A DNA stretch of 8,671 nt, from positions 1-8,671 of the forward strand of contig CACZOH010000297.1 in NCBI GenBank assembly GCA_902782785.1, given 5' to 3'. Positions 1 to 6,438 of this stretch are shown in pieces. Each line of letters begins with the position of its first letter. Position 1 is the stretch's first letter. A model generated the notes under the pieces. That model had not been told where the DNA came from. It saw only the letters and a program-made list of their open reading frames with translations, and did no database searches. This DNA is from an uncultured Ruminococcus sp. (GTDB taxonomy: Bacteria; Bacillota; Clostridia; Oscillospirales; CAG-272). The position numbers were made by a program, and so were the translations under genes.

Positions 1-2528
1 AGCGTGATATAAAACGTTCTGTCGGCGGGCAGCTTTACCGTATAAATATCTCCGTCAAGCGTTACCGTCGGGTCGGAAATGTTCTTGTTTACCTCAATGT
101 GATAAGTTCTGCCGCCGTAATTATACTCGCTTACGCCGGCGCAGCTCATATCGGACGGCAGGCAGCTCTGTATCTTCAATCCCTTAAGCTCCGGCGTTAT
201 GCCGACTATATCCGTTACGAACGTAAGCGGCACAAGTCCCGATTCGGGGAATTCGCCCAAAATGCTTACCTGATAGCCGCCGAATTTTGAGTGCGGGTCT
301 CTTCTTAACTGGTCCTTGTGGAATTCTTCCATTATAACGTTGAATCTGCTTATCGCGTTATCGCCCGAAATGAACGTTCTTCCCGAAACATCGTAGTAGG
401 AGGTATAGAAAATAGTACCGCCGTTCTGCATTTGCAAGCCGTATTCTCCCCATTGACCGGGCAGTACATCTGCAAAATCGTGTCCGTTATACCACCAGTA
501 ATGGAGTCCGTCTTCCTCTACGGTTTCAATCGCTACCGTATTGCTGCGCGCGGATACTTTGAAATTGTAAATATTCTCGCCCTTTGATGTGTCCGTTTCG
601 ATTATCCGTTTACCGTCGACCCAGTCGTAGATCTGATTCGCCTGTGTATCCGAGGCGAGCCCCGCGGATACAGCCATAAAATTGACGAACGTGATACCGA
701 AGTCAAGCACGTCGCCCTTTATATTGACGCTTGTGATATATCTTCCTTTTGTATTATCCCAGAAAAAGTCGTTGAATTTTGTTTTTATCTTGTCCGCCAA
801 AGACGTATAATAATCGCCTTTTTCCGTGTTTCCGACGTAGTATTCTATATCCGCCATGGCGAGTACCGACTGATAAAACAGCACGTTTTCATACGCGGAA
901 TTGTACCCGAAAAAGTTCATGGCATCCCAGTAGTTAGACGACGCGCCGCGCACTGTTCCGTCGTTACGAGGATCGTATATCGTTATCATACCCGATTTGC
1001 CGTTAAGATTTTCAAGCATATATTCCATAGCCTTGCGGAGCTTATCGAGCATTACCTGCCCTTTTGAATTGACGCTTGACAGAAAGCCCTCCGTTCCGTT
1101 TCCAGTGAGAAGATAATCGCGCGAGGCTATTATAAGCACGGAATTGTTTGTATAGTGGTTTTGCGCGTCAAGGTGCTGAGGCGCGGTCTCCGTCGCCCAT
1201 ACAAAGCCGTCGTCCCGCGGATTTGTATCATACTCGGAGGTATCAACAACGTATTTGCCGGTTTTTTCGTCGTAATACCAGCCGTCGCCGCCGTAAACCG
1301 AGTTTTTGAGCGCGTTTACGTGAATGTTCAACGCGTCGGCAAAGCCCGACCAGTTGAGCTTTGCGCCGTTCCACGCCGCCCACTCGGTTGACGCAATCAT
1401 CGTCATACCGGAGCGGAACGGGTCGCCGTTAGGCGCGGCTCCGCGCAAAGAATTGTTCACCATCGGCTCGGTTTTCGCCGTGCCGAATATCGCCCACATA
1501 TTACTTAAATCGGCGTTGTAATATCCGTCGTAGGAGGTATATAAAAGCGTTCCCTTAACTCCGTAAACGCGTATTTCTTGTACGGAAAACGACTTTTTGC
1601 CGAGAGCCGACACGGGATACGTAAGACTTCTGAATCTGATGCCGTTTGCGGATATTTTATCAAGCGGCAAAGACAGCGTCGCGCCCGACGGATTCGGGAA
1701 ATTCATAATACAGGCGTATTCTCCCTCGGAATTAGGCAGAACGTAATAGTAGTGCGGAAGCATATACCAGGTTTCGCCGCCGTCCGTCGTGTATTCAACG
1801 CTTATGTTTGACGGGAAAAGCACCGCGTCGGACGGGAATTTTATTTCAAGCAGATCGAGCGTATAATATCCGTCAAACAGATAACCGATATAATCCTCGG
1901 AATTTATCGAGCTTGACGGGGCGCTCCGCCACATTGTTTTATTGTCGCCGTCTTTTATATTGTCAAAGCCGTATTCGTCGCCCGCCGAGGTCGAGCCTAT
2001 GGCGGTGACGCCGGAAATCAAGGGCGCTTTATAATCGTCACCCTTCACTTTAAGCGTCTGCGCCGCCGTCCAGCCGTAGAGCTTACCCAAGCCCGTATTC
2101 ATACTGCACGCCTTAACGCTGTATTCGCCCGCCTTTTTGTACGTGTGATACGCCTCCTGTATAACGCCGTTTCCCTTGTTCGCGTAAGGTCCATTATAGC
2201 TCCACGTTCCGTCGCCCCAGTCGACGATACAGTAGTTATAGCTGTCCGTGACGGTTTCCATGGCGATTTTTGCCGTTAAGCGTACGCCCGTCTCCGCGGA
2301 CGACGCGGGCGGCAGTATCAGCTCCACGTTCGGACCCTGCTTCTGCTCGTTTTTCGTCATTTCATATTCTATATCTTTCATCTCATTTATCTCCGTTTCA
2401 CCGCCGGGCGATGTCGTTTCGGCGTCGGTTGTCAGCGGCTCCGCCGTCGTATCCTCGTCAGCAGGTTTACAGCCGGCAATCTGAAGCAGCATTATTATGC
2501 AAAGAATGAATATCAGGGCTTTTTTCAT
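1..2528 (-). CDS. Multidomain surface lipoprotein with PKD, discoidin-like and six-hairpin glycosidase-like domains (3' end beyond window)
   Basis: The reading frame is open from ATG at 2526-2528 to the window edge, giving 842 complete codons without a stop. The start is followed by a lipoprotein signal peptide (MKKALIFILC...) with a lipobox IAGC and Cys at residue 20, so the protein should be exported and lipid-anchored. Residues about 65-160 look like a PKD domain (DWGDGT around 103-108, YHTY about 127-130, then AGEYSV). Residues about 165-325 resemble an F5/8 type C (discoidin) domain (NIKDGDNKTMW ending at 200, EIRVYG near 320). Residues about 340-842 resemble an (alpha/alpha)6 six-hairpin glycosidase: D440-GFVWATE447, YWDAMNFFG from 533, an acidic E547, WWYNGHD 678-684 and QNGG around 701-704. 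Family (GH78-, GH63- or GH94-like) and substrate cannot be fixed. Catalytic acids are guesses among D440, E447, D535, E547 and D684. It is the last visible gene of the minus-strand cluster, 82 bases after the solute-binding protein, with a weak GAAAG ribosome site. Confidence 0.8.
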   Translation of the reverse strand, partial: MKKALIFILCIIMLLQIAGCKPADEDTTAEPLTTDAETTSPGGETEINEMKDIEYEMTKNEQKQGPNVELILPPASSAETGVRLTAKIAMETVTDSYNYCIVDWGDGTWSYNGPYANKGNGVIQEAYHTYKKAGEYSVKACSMNTGLGKLYGWTAAQTLKVKGDDYKAPLISGVTAIGSTSAGDEYGFDNIKDGDNKTMWRSAPSSSINSEDYIGYLFDGYYTLDLLEIKFPSDAVLFPSNISVEYTTDGGETWYMLPHYYYVLPNSEGEYACIMNFPNPSGATLSLPLDKISANGIRFRSLTYPVSALGKKSFSVQEIRVYGVKGTLLYTSYDGYYNADLSNMWAIFGTAKTEPMVNNSLRGAAPNGDPFRSGMTMIASTEWAAWNGAKLNWSGFADALNIHVNALKNSVYGGDGWYYDEKTGKYVVDTSEYDTNPRDDGFVWATETAPQHLDAQNHYTNNSVLIIASRDYLLTGNGTEGFLSSVNSKGQVMLDKLRKAMEYMLENLNGKSGMITIYDPRNDGTVRGASSNYWDAMNFFGYNSAYENVLFYQSVLAMADIEYYVGNTEKGDYYTSLADKIKTKFNDFFWDNTKGRYITSVNIKGDVLDFGITFVNFMAVSAGLASDTQANQIYDWVDGKRIIETDTSKGENIYNFKVSARSNTVAIETVEEDGLHYWWYNGHDFADVLPGQWGEYGLQMQNGGTIFYTSYYDVSGRTFISGDNAISRFNVIMEEFHKDQLRRDPHSKFGGYQVSILGEFPESGLVPLTFVTDIVGITPELKGLKIQSCLPSDMSCAGVSEYNYGGRTYHIEVNKNISDPTVTLDGDIYTVKLPADRTFYIT

Positions 2529-2572
2529 ATATTTCAACTTTCTTTCATATGAAATCTTAACGTTATGAGCAT

Positions 2573-2601
2573 ATAAGGGCTGACACTGTTTCAGCCCTTA
2601 T
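2573..2601 (-). other. Intercistronic hairpin between solute-binding protein and glycosidase-like gene
   Basis: A perfect 11-bp inverted repeat, ATAAGGGCTGA (2573-2583) and TCAGCCCTTAT (2591-2601), surrounds a 7-base loop. It begins 10 bases after the stop codon of the solute-binding protein gene. In minus-strand RNA the stem is followed by AUGCUCAUAACG rather than a U-tract, so it is not a clear intrinsic terminator. A role as a 3'-end stabiliser, processing site or partial attenuator is inferred. A separate 12-bp palindrome, TTTCATATGAAA, lies at 2543-2554 next to the following gene's start region. Confidence 0.6.
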
Positions 2602-2610
2602 TACCGTCAA

Positions 2611-4116
2611 CTACAGTCTGCTGTATTTTTTCAGAAGTGATTTGAGCTCTCTTTCAGCTATTTTCGCTCTGCTTTTGTATGCTGAGGCGAAATTTGTATC
2701 TCCTTTGAAAACAAGGTCCTTGAATGCCGCAGAAGGAAGGAGTCCTAAATTGTGAATGTATCCTATATCGTAAACACGCGTTCTTAATATGATATCTATC
2801 ATCTCGGACGATTCCGCGTCTCTCGATTTCTTTCTTTTCAGCGTAACGTCGTAATATGCCGGCGTAACGTACAGATATGAGTAAATAGCCATTCCTTCAA
2901 GTATATACGCAACGTCCTCGGGATCGTCTGTGTTCGACGATATTCCTATCATGCCAGCCGCCGCGTCGACGTGCGTTCTGTATTCCTTCTGAGACTCGTT
3001 GTATTTCGGGGGAGGAAGAACGCCGTACGGGTTGTTCATCTCGCTTAGATCGGAGACGTATGACAGGACCTCGGAATAGAAAAGACCCTGATTGTTCATG
3101 AACATGTTCGCCGTCTGCATATAGTCGTCGACCGATATCCATGAAATATGCTCCTCGTGCAAAAGCTTATTGCAGTACGTCAGAAGATCGGAGATCTTTT
3201 CCTGATAATCGCCCATAACGACCCGAAGCTCACCGCCGACGTTGTCTATCGTCTTTATATCGCTCATATATAAGAAGTTCATCAGGCCGCCGTAGTTAGT
3301 CGTCAGAAAACCGTAGGTATCCCTTTCGTCATATACGCCGTCGCCGTTGTCGCGCGCCGCCTGTTTTGCGTATTCGTACATAACGTCGAGCGTCCATTTG
3401 CCGTCTCTTACAAGCTGGTACGGTTCCTCGAGGTCTAAGTCAGCCATCATTTTTTTGTTGAACATGATTATCCACGTGCAGTGGTTGTCAACATAGTTGA
3501 TATCGCCGTTCATGAAGAACACCTTGCCGCCGATCTCGCAGTCGCGCAGCGTACCCGGATCCCACCATTCCTCGTTGAGATTCATGTTGTCCTTGAGATC
3601 GAGGAAATTGCAGAGATAGCCGGACTGTGCAAGCGCTGCGGTCGTATAAGCGTTACCGAGAATAACGTCATACGATTTTGCATTCGCTTTGATATCCGTA
3701 TCCACCGCGGCAAATATATCCGTGCTTTCCGTCGCCGTTACAGTTACGCCGTAATTGTCGTACATAGCGGCGTTTCTGAGAAAGACGGCGTTGTCGATAG
3801 GCTCCGAGCTCGCTTCTTCAACGAATATTTCCTTAAGCGAGCCGTTGAATCCCGACATGACGAGAAAATTCATCGTCCTGTTGTAATTGACCTGCGGCAG
3901 CTTTGCGAGAAACTCGAAGGCTTTGTCCTCCCTTGACGGTCCCTTGGATTCCTCCGCGTCCGTCGTATCCGTCGTATCCGTAACGGAGTCTGTATCCGTG
4001 TCATTCTGTGTATTTTTACTATCGGTCGCAGTATCATCGCCGGGCGTTGTCGCACAGGAAACAAAGGCGCAGGCGATGAACAAAAGCGACAGGATCACGC
4101 AAAATATCCTTTTCAC
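2611..4116 (-). CDS. Extracellular solute-binding lipoprotein, sugar ABC-transporter type
   Basis: A 501-residue protein is read from GTG at 4114-4116, chosen because GAGGA lies at 4121-4125 and the frame then opens directly with a signal peptide (VKRIFCVILSLLFIACAFVSC). An in-frame GTG at 4161 would add 15 polar residues ahead of the signal and is less likely. Cys21 is the likely lipidated residue (FVSC). Residues about 22-65 are a Thr/Asp-rich linker. The rest matches extracellular solute-binding proteins of family 1: YDVILGNAYTTAALAQSGYL (about 149-168), IIMFNKKMM (about 216-224), DGKWTLDVMYEYAK (about 238-251) and the calcium-loop-like DNGDGVYDERDTYGF (256-270). Members bind oligosaccharides outside the membrane and pass them to ABC permeases. 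No permease gene is seen in this window. It sits 41 bases after the CBM9-like gene and 82 before the glycosidase-like gene, which suggests a glycan ligand, though the sugar is unknown. Confidence 0.88.
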   Translation of the reverse strand: MKRIFCVILSLLFIACAFVSCATTPGDDTATDSKNTQNDTDTDSVTDTTDTTDAEESKGPSREDKAFEFLAKLPQVNYNRTMNFLVMSGFNGSLKEIFVEEASSEPIDNAVFLRNAAMYDNYGVTVTATESTDIFAAVDTDIKANAKSYDVILGNAYTTAALAQSGYLCNFLDLKDNMNLNEEWWDPGTLRDCEIGGKVFFMNGDINYVDNHCTWIIMFNKKMMADLDLEEPYQLVRDGKWTLDVMYEYAKQAARDNGDGVYDERDTYGFLTTNYGGLMNFLYMSDIKTIDNVGGELRVVMGDYQEKISDLLTYCNKLLHEEHISWISVDDYMQTANMFMNNQGLFYSEVLSYVSDLSEMNNPYGVLPPPKYNESQKEYRTHVDAAAGMIGISSNTDDPEDVAYILEGMAIYSYLYVTPAYYDVTLKRKKSRDAESSEMIDIILRTRVYDIGYIHNLGLLPSAAFKDLVFKGDTNFASAYKSRAKIAERELKSLLKKYSRL

Positions 4117-4138
4117 TTTTTCCTCACTTTCATTTAAA

Positions 4139-4155
4139 CGATCAAATCGTGATCG
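4139..4155 (-). other. Small intercistronic hairpin
   Basis: CGATCA (4139-4144) and TGATCG (4150-4155) form a 6-bp stem with a 5-base loop in the 41-base gap between the CBM9-like gene stop (4158-4160) and the solute-binding protein start. In minus-strand RNA it is followed by UUUAAAUG, too short a U-run for a confident terminator. The GAGGA ribosome site of the next gene lies 14 bases downstream of the stem. Confidence 0.4.
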
Positions 4156-4157
4156 GG

Positions 4158-5297
4158 TCACGCTTTCTTTTTCTTTCTGATGATGATCGCAAATACAGTC
4201 GCGACGGCGGCAGCGCCGGCAGCCGCAATGATCACCCAGAACGGAAATCCGCCTTTTGAGCCGCCGGATACCGTCTTTGTTTCGACGTCCGTCGTATTGC
4301 CGGTCGCCGTCTGCGGAGCGGCGTCCGTATCATCCGTTTTTCCGGTCGCCGGTTCCGTCGTGTCTTCCGCGGTCGTTTTTGCTTCGGCTTCCGTCTCCGT
4401 CACGGTCACGCCGTCTGTTGTATCGCCGCCGAGCGTGAAATACTCCGTTTCCGTGCTTCTGTCCGTCTCACCCGGCAAGGCGAGGAGAAGAACTATATCG
4501 TAGGTGTCCGTTTCCCAGCCGATAACTCCGTCCGTAAACGTGCCCGCGCCGTACTGATTGTTGTTTTCGTCCCAGCCTATGTAACATACCTTTGCGAGCA
4601 TAAACGCTCTCGCTCTGTTTTCGTCCTTCGGGTTGAACGCGGTAAGCGGTATCGCGTCGTTCAAATCATAGTCAAGGTCGACCTTTCTGTCCTCGGACGC
4701 TATAACTCTCCACGGCAGAAGGACCTCCATATCCCAGCCCAAAACCGTGTCGCCGTCTTTGACTACGGTATATTTGCCCTGATAAAGCGGCTCTTCGGCG
4801 GGGTCTATCCACGCCACGTCGTCGTTTTTGGATTTCCAGTTGTGCTTTGTGGCGTTGACGTTATTTGAGCTGTCGTCAAGGAAGAAAGAGAAAAACAGAC
4901 CGTTGTAATCGTCTTTTATAATGTACGCCGGGTCAAGCGCTATCTGAAACTGCGTGTTGAGGCTGTACGTTCCGGCTTTGTTGTACTTAAGGTACGGGTC
5001 CGTCGATTTTGCAGCCATAAGAAGTCCGTCGTCGCACCAGGAATAATAAAACTCAACGGGACCGGTAAAACGGCTCGCCGTCCACGAGATCATATTGGAC
5101 GAATCAAAAATGATCTTGTTCGTCTCTGACCATTCGCCTTTTTCAAGTACGCCGTCGATTTTGATCGAATCCTTGTTTGCGTAGGGCACGATAACGCTGC
5201 CGGGTGAAATGTAATCATCGTCGTCCGCCGCGGCGGAAAGCGGTATCATAGATACTATCAGCACTGCGGCTAAAAGCGATAAAAATGCTTTTTTCAT
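4158..5297 (-). CDS. CBM9-like carbohydrate-binding surface protein with C-terminal membrane anchor
   Basis: A 379-residue protein is read from ATG at 5295-5297. This start is chosen over an in-frame codon eight residues upstream because AAGGAG sits 7 bases before it and a signal peptide begins at once (MKKAFLSLLAAVLIV..., likely cut after SAAA, residue 24). Residues about 37-265 resemble the CBM9/DOMON-like sugar-binding fold found on secreted carbohydrate-active enzymes: SIKIDGVLEKGEWSE near the start, FYYSWCDDGLLMAAK, TQFQIALDPAY, GWDMEVLLPW and a final AFMLAKVCYIGW. A Thr/Glu/Asp-rich stalk follows (about 297-344), then a membrane helix (about 353-373) and the basic tail RKKKKA. No catalytic motif is apparent. 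The protein probably projects from the membrane through the cell wall and holds a glycan for its neighbours. It follows the PDT-stalk protein gene by 67 bases. Ligand unknown; another beta-sandwich family is possible. Confidence 0.75.
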   Translation of the reverse strand: MKKAFLSLLAAVLIVSMIPLSAAADDDDYISPGSVIVPYANKDSIKIDGVLEKGEWSETNKIIFDSSNMISWTASRFTGPVEFYYSWCDDGLLMAAKSTDPYLKYNKAGTYSLNTQFQIALDPAYIIKDDYNGLFFSFFLDDSSNNVNATKHNWKSKNDDVAWIDPAEEPLYQGKYTVVKDGDTVLGWDMEVLLPWRVIASEDRKVDLDYDLNDAIPLTAFNPKDENRARAFMLAKVCYIGWDENNNQYGAGTFTDGVIGWETDTYDIVLLLALPGETDRSTETEYFTLGGDTTDGVTVTETEAEAKTTAEDTTEPATGKTDDTDAAPQTATGNTTDVETKTVSGGSKGGFPFWVIIAAAGAAAVATVFAIIIRKKKKA

Positions 5298-5320
5298 AAA
5301 ACGCTCCTTATCCTTATACA

Positions 5321-5347
5321 ACTAAACCGCCTGTACGGCGGTTCAGT
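5321..5347 (-). terminator. Terminator- or attenuator-like hairpin between the PDT-stalk gene and the CBM9-like gene
   Basis: AACCGCC (5325-5331) and GGCGGTT (5337-5343) form a 7-bp GC-rich stem around a 5-base loop. One mismatch and three more pairs (ACT 5321-5323 with AGT 5345-5347) lengthen it. In minus-strand RNA the 3' arm runs into UUUAGUUGUAU, moderately U-rich. It could partly end transcription after the small secreted protein, giving that protein more transcript than the genes downstream. This is inference from shape alone. Confidence 0.45.
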
Positions 5348-5364
5348 CATATGCAAAGGTTTGA

Positions 5365-6114
5365 TTATTTGACTTTCTTGGCAATTACAACGCCCGCTAA
5401 AGCTATGCACGCAACTGCGGCTATCGCTATAACGGCGGCGTCGGCGGTACCGGGGTTCTCGGGTGTATCGGGTGTATCGGGAGTATCGGGAGTGTCGGGA
5501 GTATCAGGCGTGTCCGCGGGAACGTCAGTATTCTCGGGGTTTGCCGCGAAGAAATCTCCGGAAACGTCCGCGCCGATAACGATAAGGTTGAACGCATCCG
5601 CTCTGGTGTATTCGAATTTCTCCGGATCGGGATTGGTGATCGCCGGAAGAACGACGTACGGTTTCTTCATTGAACCGCCGATATCTTCTTCATAATCAGT
5701 GTTGGTAACGATGACTCTGACTACGTACGTTCCGGCTGTCTTTTCGGCAAACGTGAAGTCTACCGCCGGGGTGTTGTCTCCGGTAGAGTGGATCGATACG
5801 CTCTCAACAGGTGTCTGCGCAAGAGTATTATCAATGTTGTAGGCAAACTCAAAGAGCTCAATCTTCCAGTCGGCAGCGGGGCCGGTGCCTTCGGGATTGG
5901 ACGCCCAGTACTGCGGATTGAAATCCAGACCCGTAAAAGAACCCGTGGTCGTGAATTTTATGCAAGCTGGTGCGTTTTCAAAGTTGAGCCATACGCCTAC
6001 TCCACCGGGTTCTTCAGAAACAGGATGCTCAACAGAACCGGCAGCGTTGGTGCCGACAGCAAACAGAGCAACAGTCATTATAGCGACTATCGCTAACGCT
6101 AAAAATTTTTTCAT
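5365..6114 (-). CDS. Secreted surface protein of unknown fold with PDT-repeat stalk and C-terminal anchor
   Basis: A 249-residue protein is read from ATG at 6112-6114, with AGGAG about 11 bases upstream and an immediate signal peptide (MKKFLALAIVAIMTVALFAVGTNAAG, cleavage near residue 24). The frame is open 51 codons further upstream, but that part is leader RNA with hairpins and reads as non-protein sequence. Residues about 25-190 form an ectodomain I do not recognise; alternating hydrophobics (GTYVVRVIVTNTDY, AFNLIVIGADV) suggest a beta-sandwich. Residues about 200-218 are a tandem PDT repeat, a typical rigid wall-spanning stalk. The tail reads NPGTA, then a hydrophobic stretch (AAVIAIAAVACIALAGVVIA), then KKVK. 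This three-part shape resembles a sortase signal, but NPGTA is not LPXTG, so simple membrane anchoring is also possible. It is the first gene after the regulator, has a structured 324-base leader and may be the most tightly controlled product of the cluster. Confidence 0.75.
   Translation of the reverse strand: MKKFLALAIVAIMTVALFAVGTNAAGSVEHPVSEEPGGVGVWLNFENAPACIKFTTTGSFTGLDFNPQYWASNPEGTGPAADWKIELFEFAYNIDNTLAQTPVESVSIHSTGDNTPAVDFTFAEKTAGTYVVRVIVTNTDYEEDIGGSMKKPYVVLPAITNPDPEKFEYTRADAFNLIVIGADVSGDFFAANPENTDVPADTPDTPDTPDTPDTPDTPENPGTADAAVIAIAAVACIALAGVVIAKKVK
5462..5515 (-). repeat. Six tandem 9-bp units encoding the PDT stalk
   Basis: Six consecutive 9-base units run from 5462 to 5515 on the plus strand: GGTGTATCG twice, then GGAGTATCG, GGAGTGTCG, GGAGTATCA and GGCGTGTCC. 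Read on the minus strand they encode repeated Pro-Asp-Thr. The units differ mostly at third codon positions, so the peptide is kept while the DNA has drifted. Copy number could still change by slippage and alter stalk length. Confidence 0.9.
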
Positions 6115-6143
6115 TTTGTTTTTTTCTCCTTTTCTTTTTATTT

Positions 6144-6174
6144 TTTTGTATATATACAAAATGAATTGTATAAT
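6144..6174 (+). promoter_or_regulatory. AT-rich palindrome overlapping a possible plus-strand promoter
   Basis: TTTTGTATATATACAAAA (6144-6161) is a perfect 18-bp palindrome about 10 bases upstream of the AGGAG site of the PDT-stalk gene. On the plus strand it overlaps TTGTAT (6146-6151), 17 bases before an exact TATAAT (6169-6174), which would drive a transcript antisense to the leader hairpins. The region is very AT-rich, so chance is a real alternative. The palindrome could instead be a repressor site or a leader RNA hairpin. Confidence 0.35.
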
Positions 6175-6197
6175 AAATATTATTCCTCTTTTTTGTT

Positions 6198-6248
6198 TCC
6201 GCACCCGTTCGCTCACATGATAAGGAGGTTGGCACGAACGGGTACGGA
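6198..6248 (-). ncRNA. Leader hairpin B with anti-Shine-Dalgarno loop
   Basis: Read as minus-strand RNA, bases 6248-6235 and 6211-6198 form a continuous 14-bp stem (5' arm UCCGUACCCGUUCG, 3' arm CGAACGGGUGCGGA) with one G·U pair. On the plus strand that pair becomes a C/A mismatch, which points to the minus strand as the functional RNA. The 23-base loop holds CCUCCUU, the core of the 16S rRNA 3' tail, followed by AUCAUGUGAG. The stem is followed by an A-rich stretch, so it is not a terminator. It ends about 84 bases before the start codon of the PDT-stalk gene and is related to the hairpin at 6299-6340. Confidence 0.6.
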
Positions 6249-6298
6249 CGTTATCAAGGTGAATCAAACAAATTGTGATATCCGGTGCTTTTGAGATT

Positions 6299-6340
6299 AT
6301 GCCCGCCCGTTAAAATTTTAAAAGGAGGACGAGCGGGCAT
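6299..6340 (-). ncRNA. Leader hairpin A with anti-Shine-Dalgarno loop
   Basis: In minus-strand RNA the 5' arm AUGCCCGCUCGU (6340-6329) pairs with ACGGGCGGGCAU (6310-6299) as a continuous 12-bp stem with one U·G pair. The plus strand has a C/A mismatch there. The 18-base loop begins CCUCCUUUU. Its CUCCUUUU is a perfect 8-base complement of AAAAGGAG, the ribosome binding region of the PDT-stalk gene (6126-6133). Stem and loop align with hairpin B (CCCG-Y-UCGU, then CCUCCUU), which suggests a tandem duplicated regulatory RNA element. Confidence 0.6.
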
Positions 6341-6421
6341 TTTACAAAATGAAAAAAATTCTATCACTCAAAAACACTACATGCAGATCGCACAATAAAC
6401 TTTGTAACAAACACCGCCGCC

Positions 6422-6427
6422 ATTATA
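6422..6427 (-). promoter_or_regulatory. Possible activator-dependent -10 box for the surface-protein operon
   Basis: An exact TATAAT on the minus strand (ATTATA at 6422-6427) lies 12 bases after the AraC-type regulator's stop codon. No good -35 hexamer is present 16-18 bases upstream (AACATG/TAACAT region). A strong -10 with a poor -35 is what AraC-family activators usually work on. Transcription from near 6415 would carry both leader hairpins. Read-through from the regulator gene is an alternative, since no clear terminator follows it. Confidence 0.4.
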
Positions 6428-6438
6428 TTGAAAAAGAC

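Noticed and set aside
99..2509. Several short plus-strand frames within the first 2.5 kb
   Set aside because: All are antisense to the continuous minus-strand lipoprotein frame with recognisable domains.
3481..3936. 151-codon open frame on the plus strand inside the solute-binding protein gene
   Set aside because: It is antisense to a clearly coding frame, has Arg/Val/Ile-rich composition typical of a shadow, no ribosome site and no family resemblance.
4117..4161. Upstream GTG start for the solute-binding protein overlapping the previous stop codon
   Set aside because: It would place 15 polar residues before the signal peptide. The internal GTG has a well-placed GAGGA site.
5462..5515. Regular short repeats as a possible CRISPR array
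   Set aside because: Units are contiguous 9-mers without spacers and encode a peptide stalk.
5351..5695. Plus-strand frame with GVSGVSG repeats
   Set aside because: It is the reverse reading of the PDT repeat. The minus-strand protein has a signal peptide, a stalk and an anchor, so the plus reading is a shadow.
6198..6248. Hairpin B as an intrinsic terminator of the regulator gene
   Set aside because: In minus-strand RNA the stem is followed by an A-rich tract, and on the plus strand no T-run follows.
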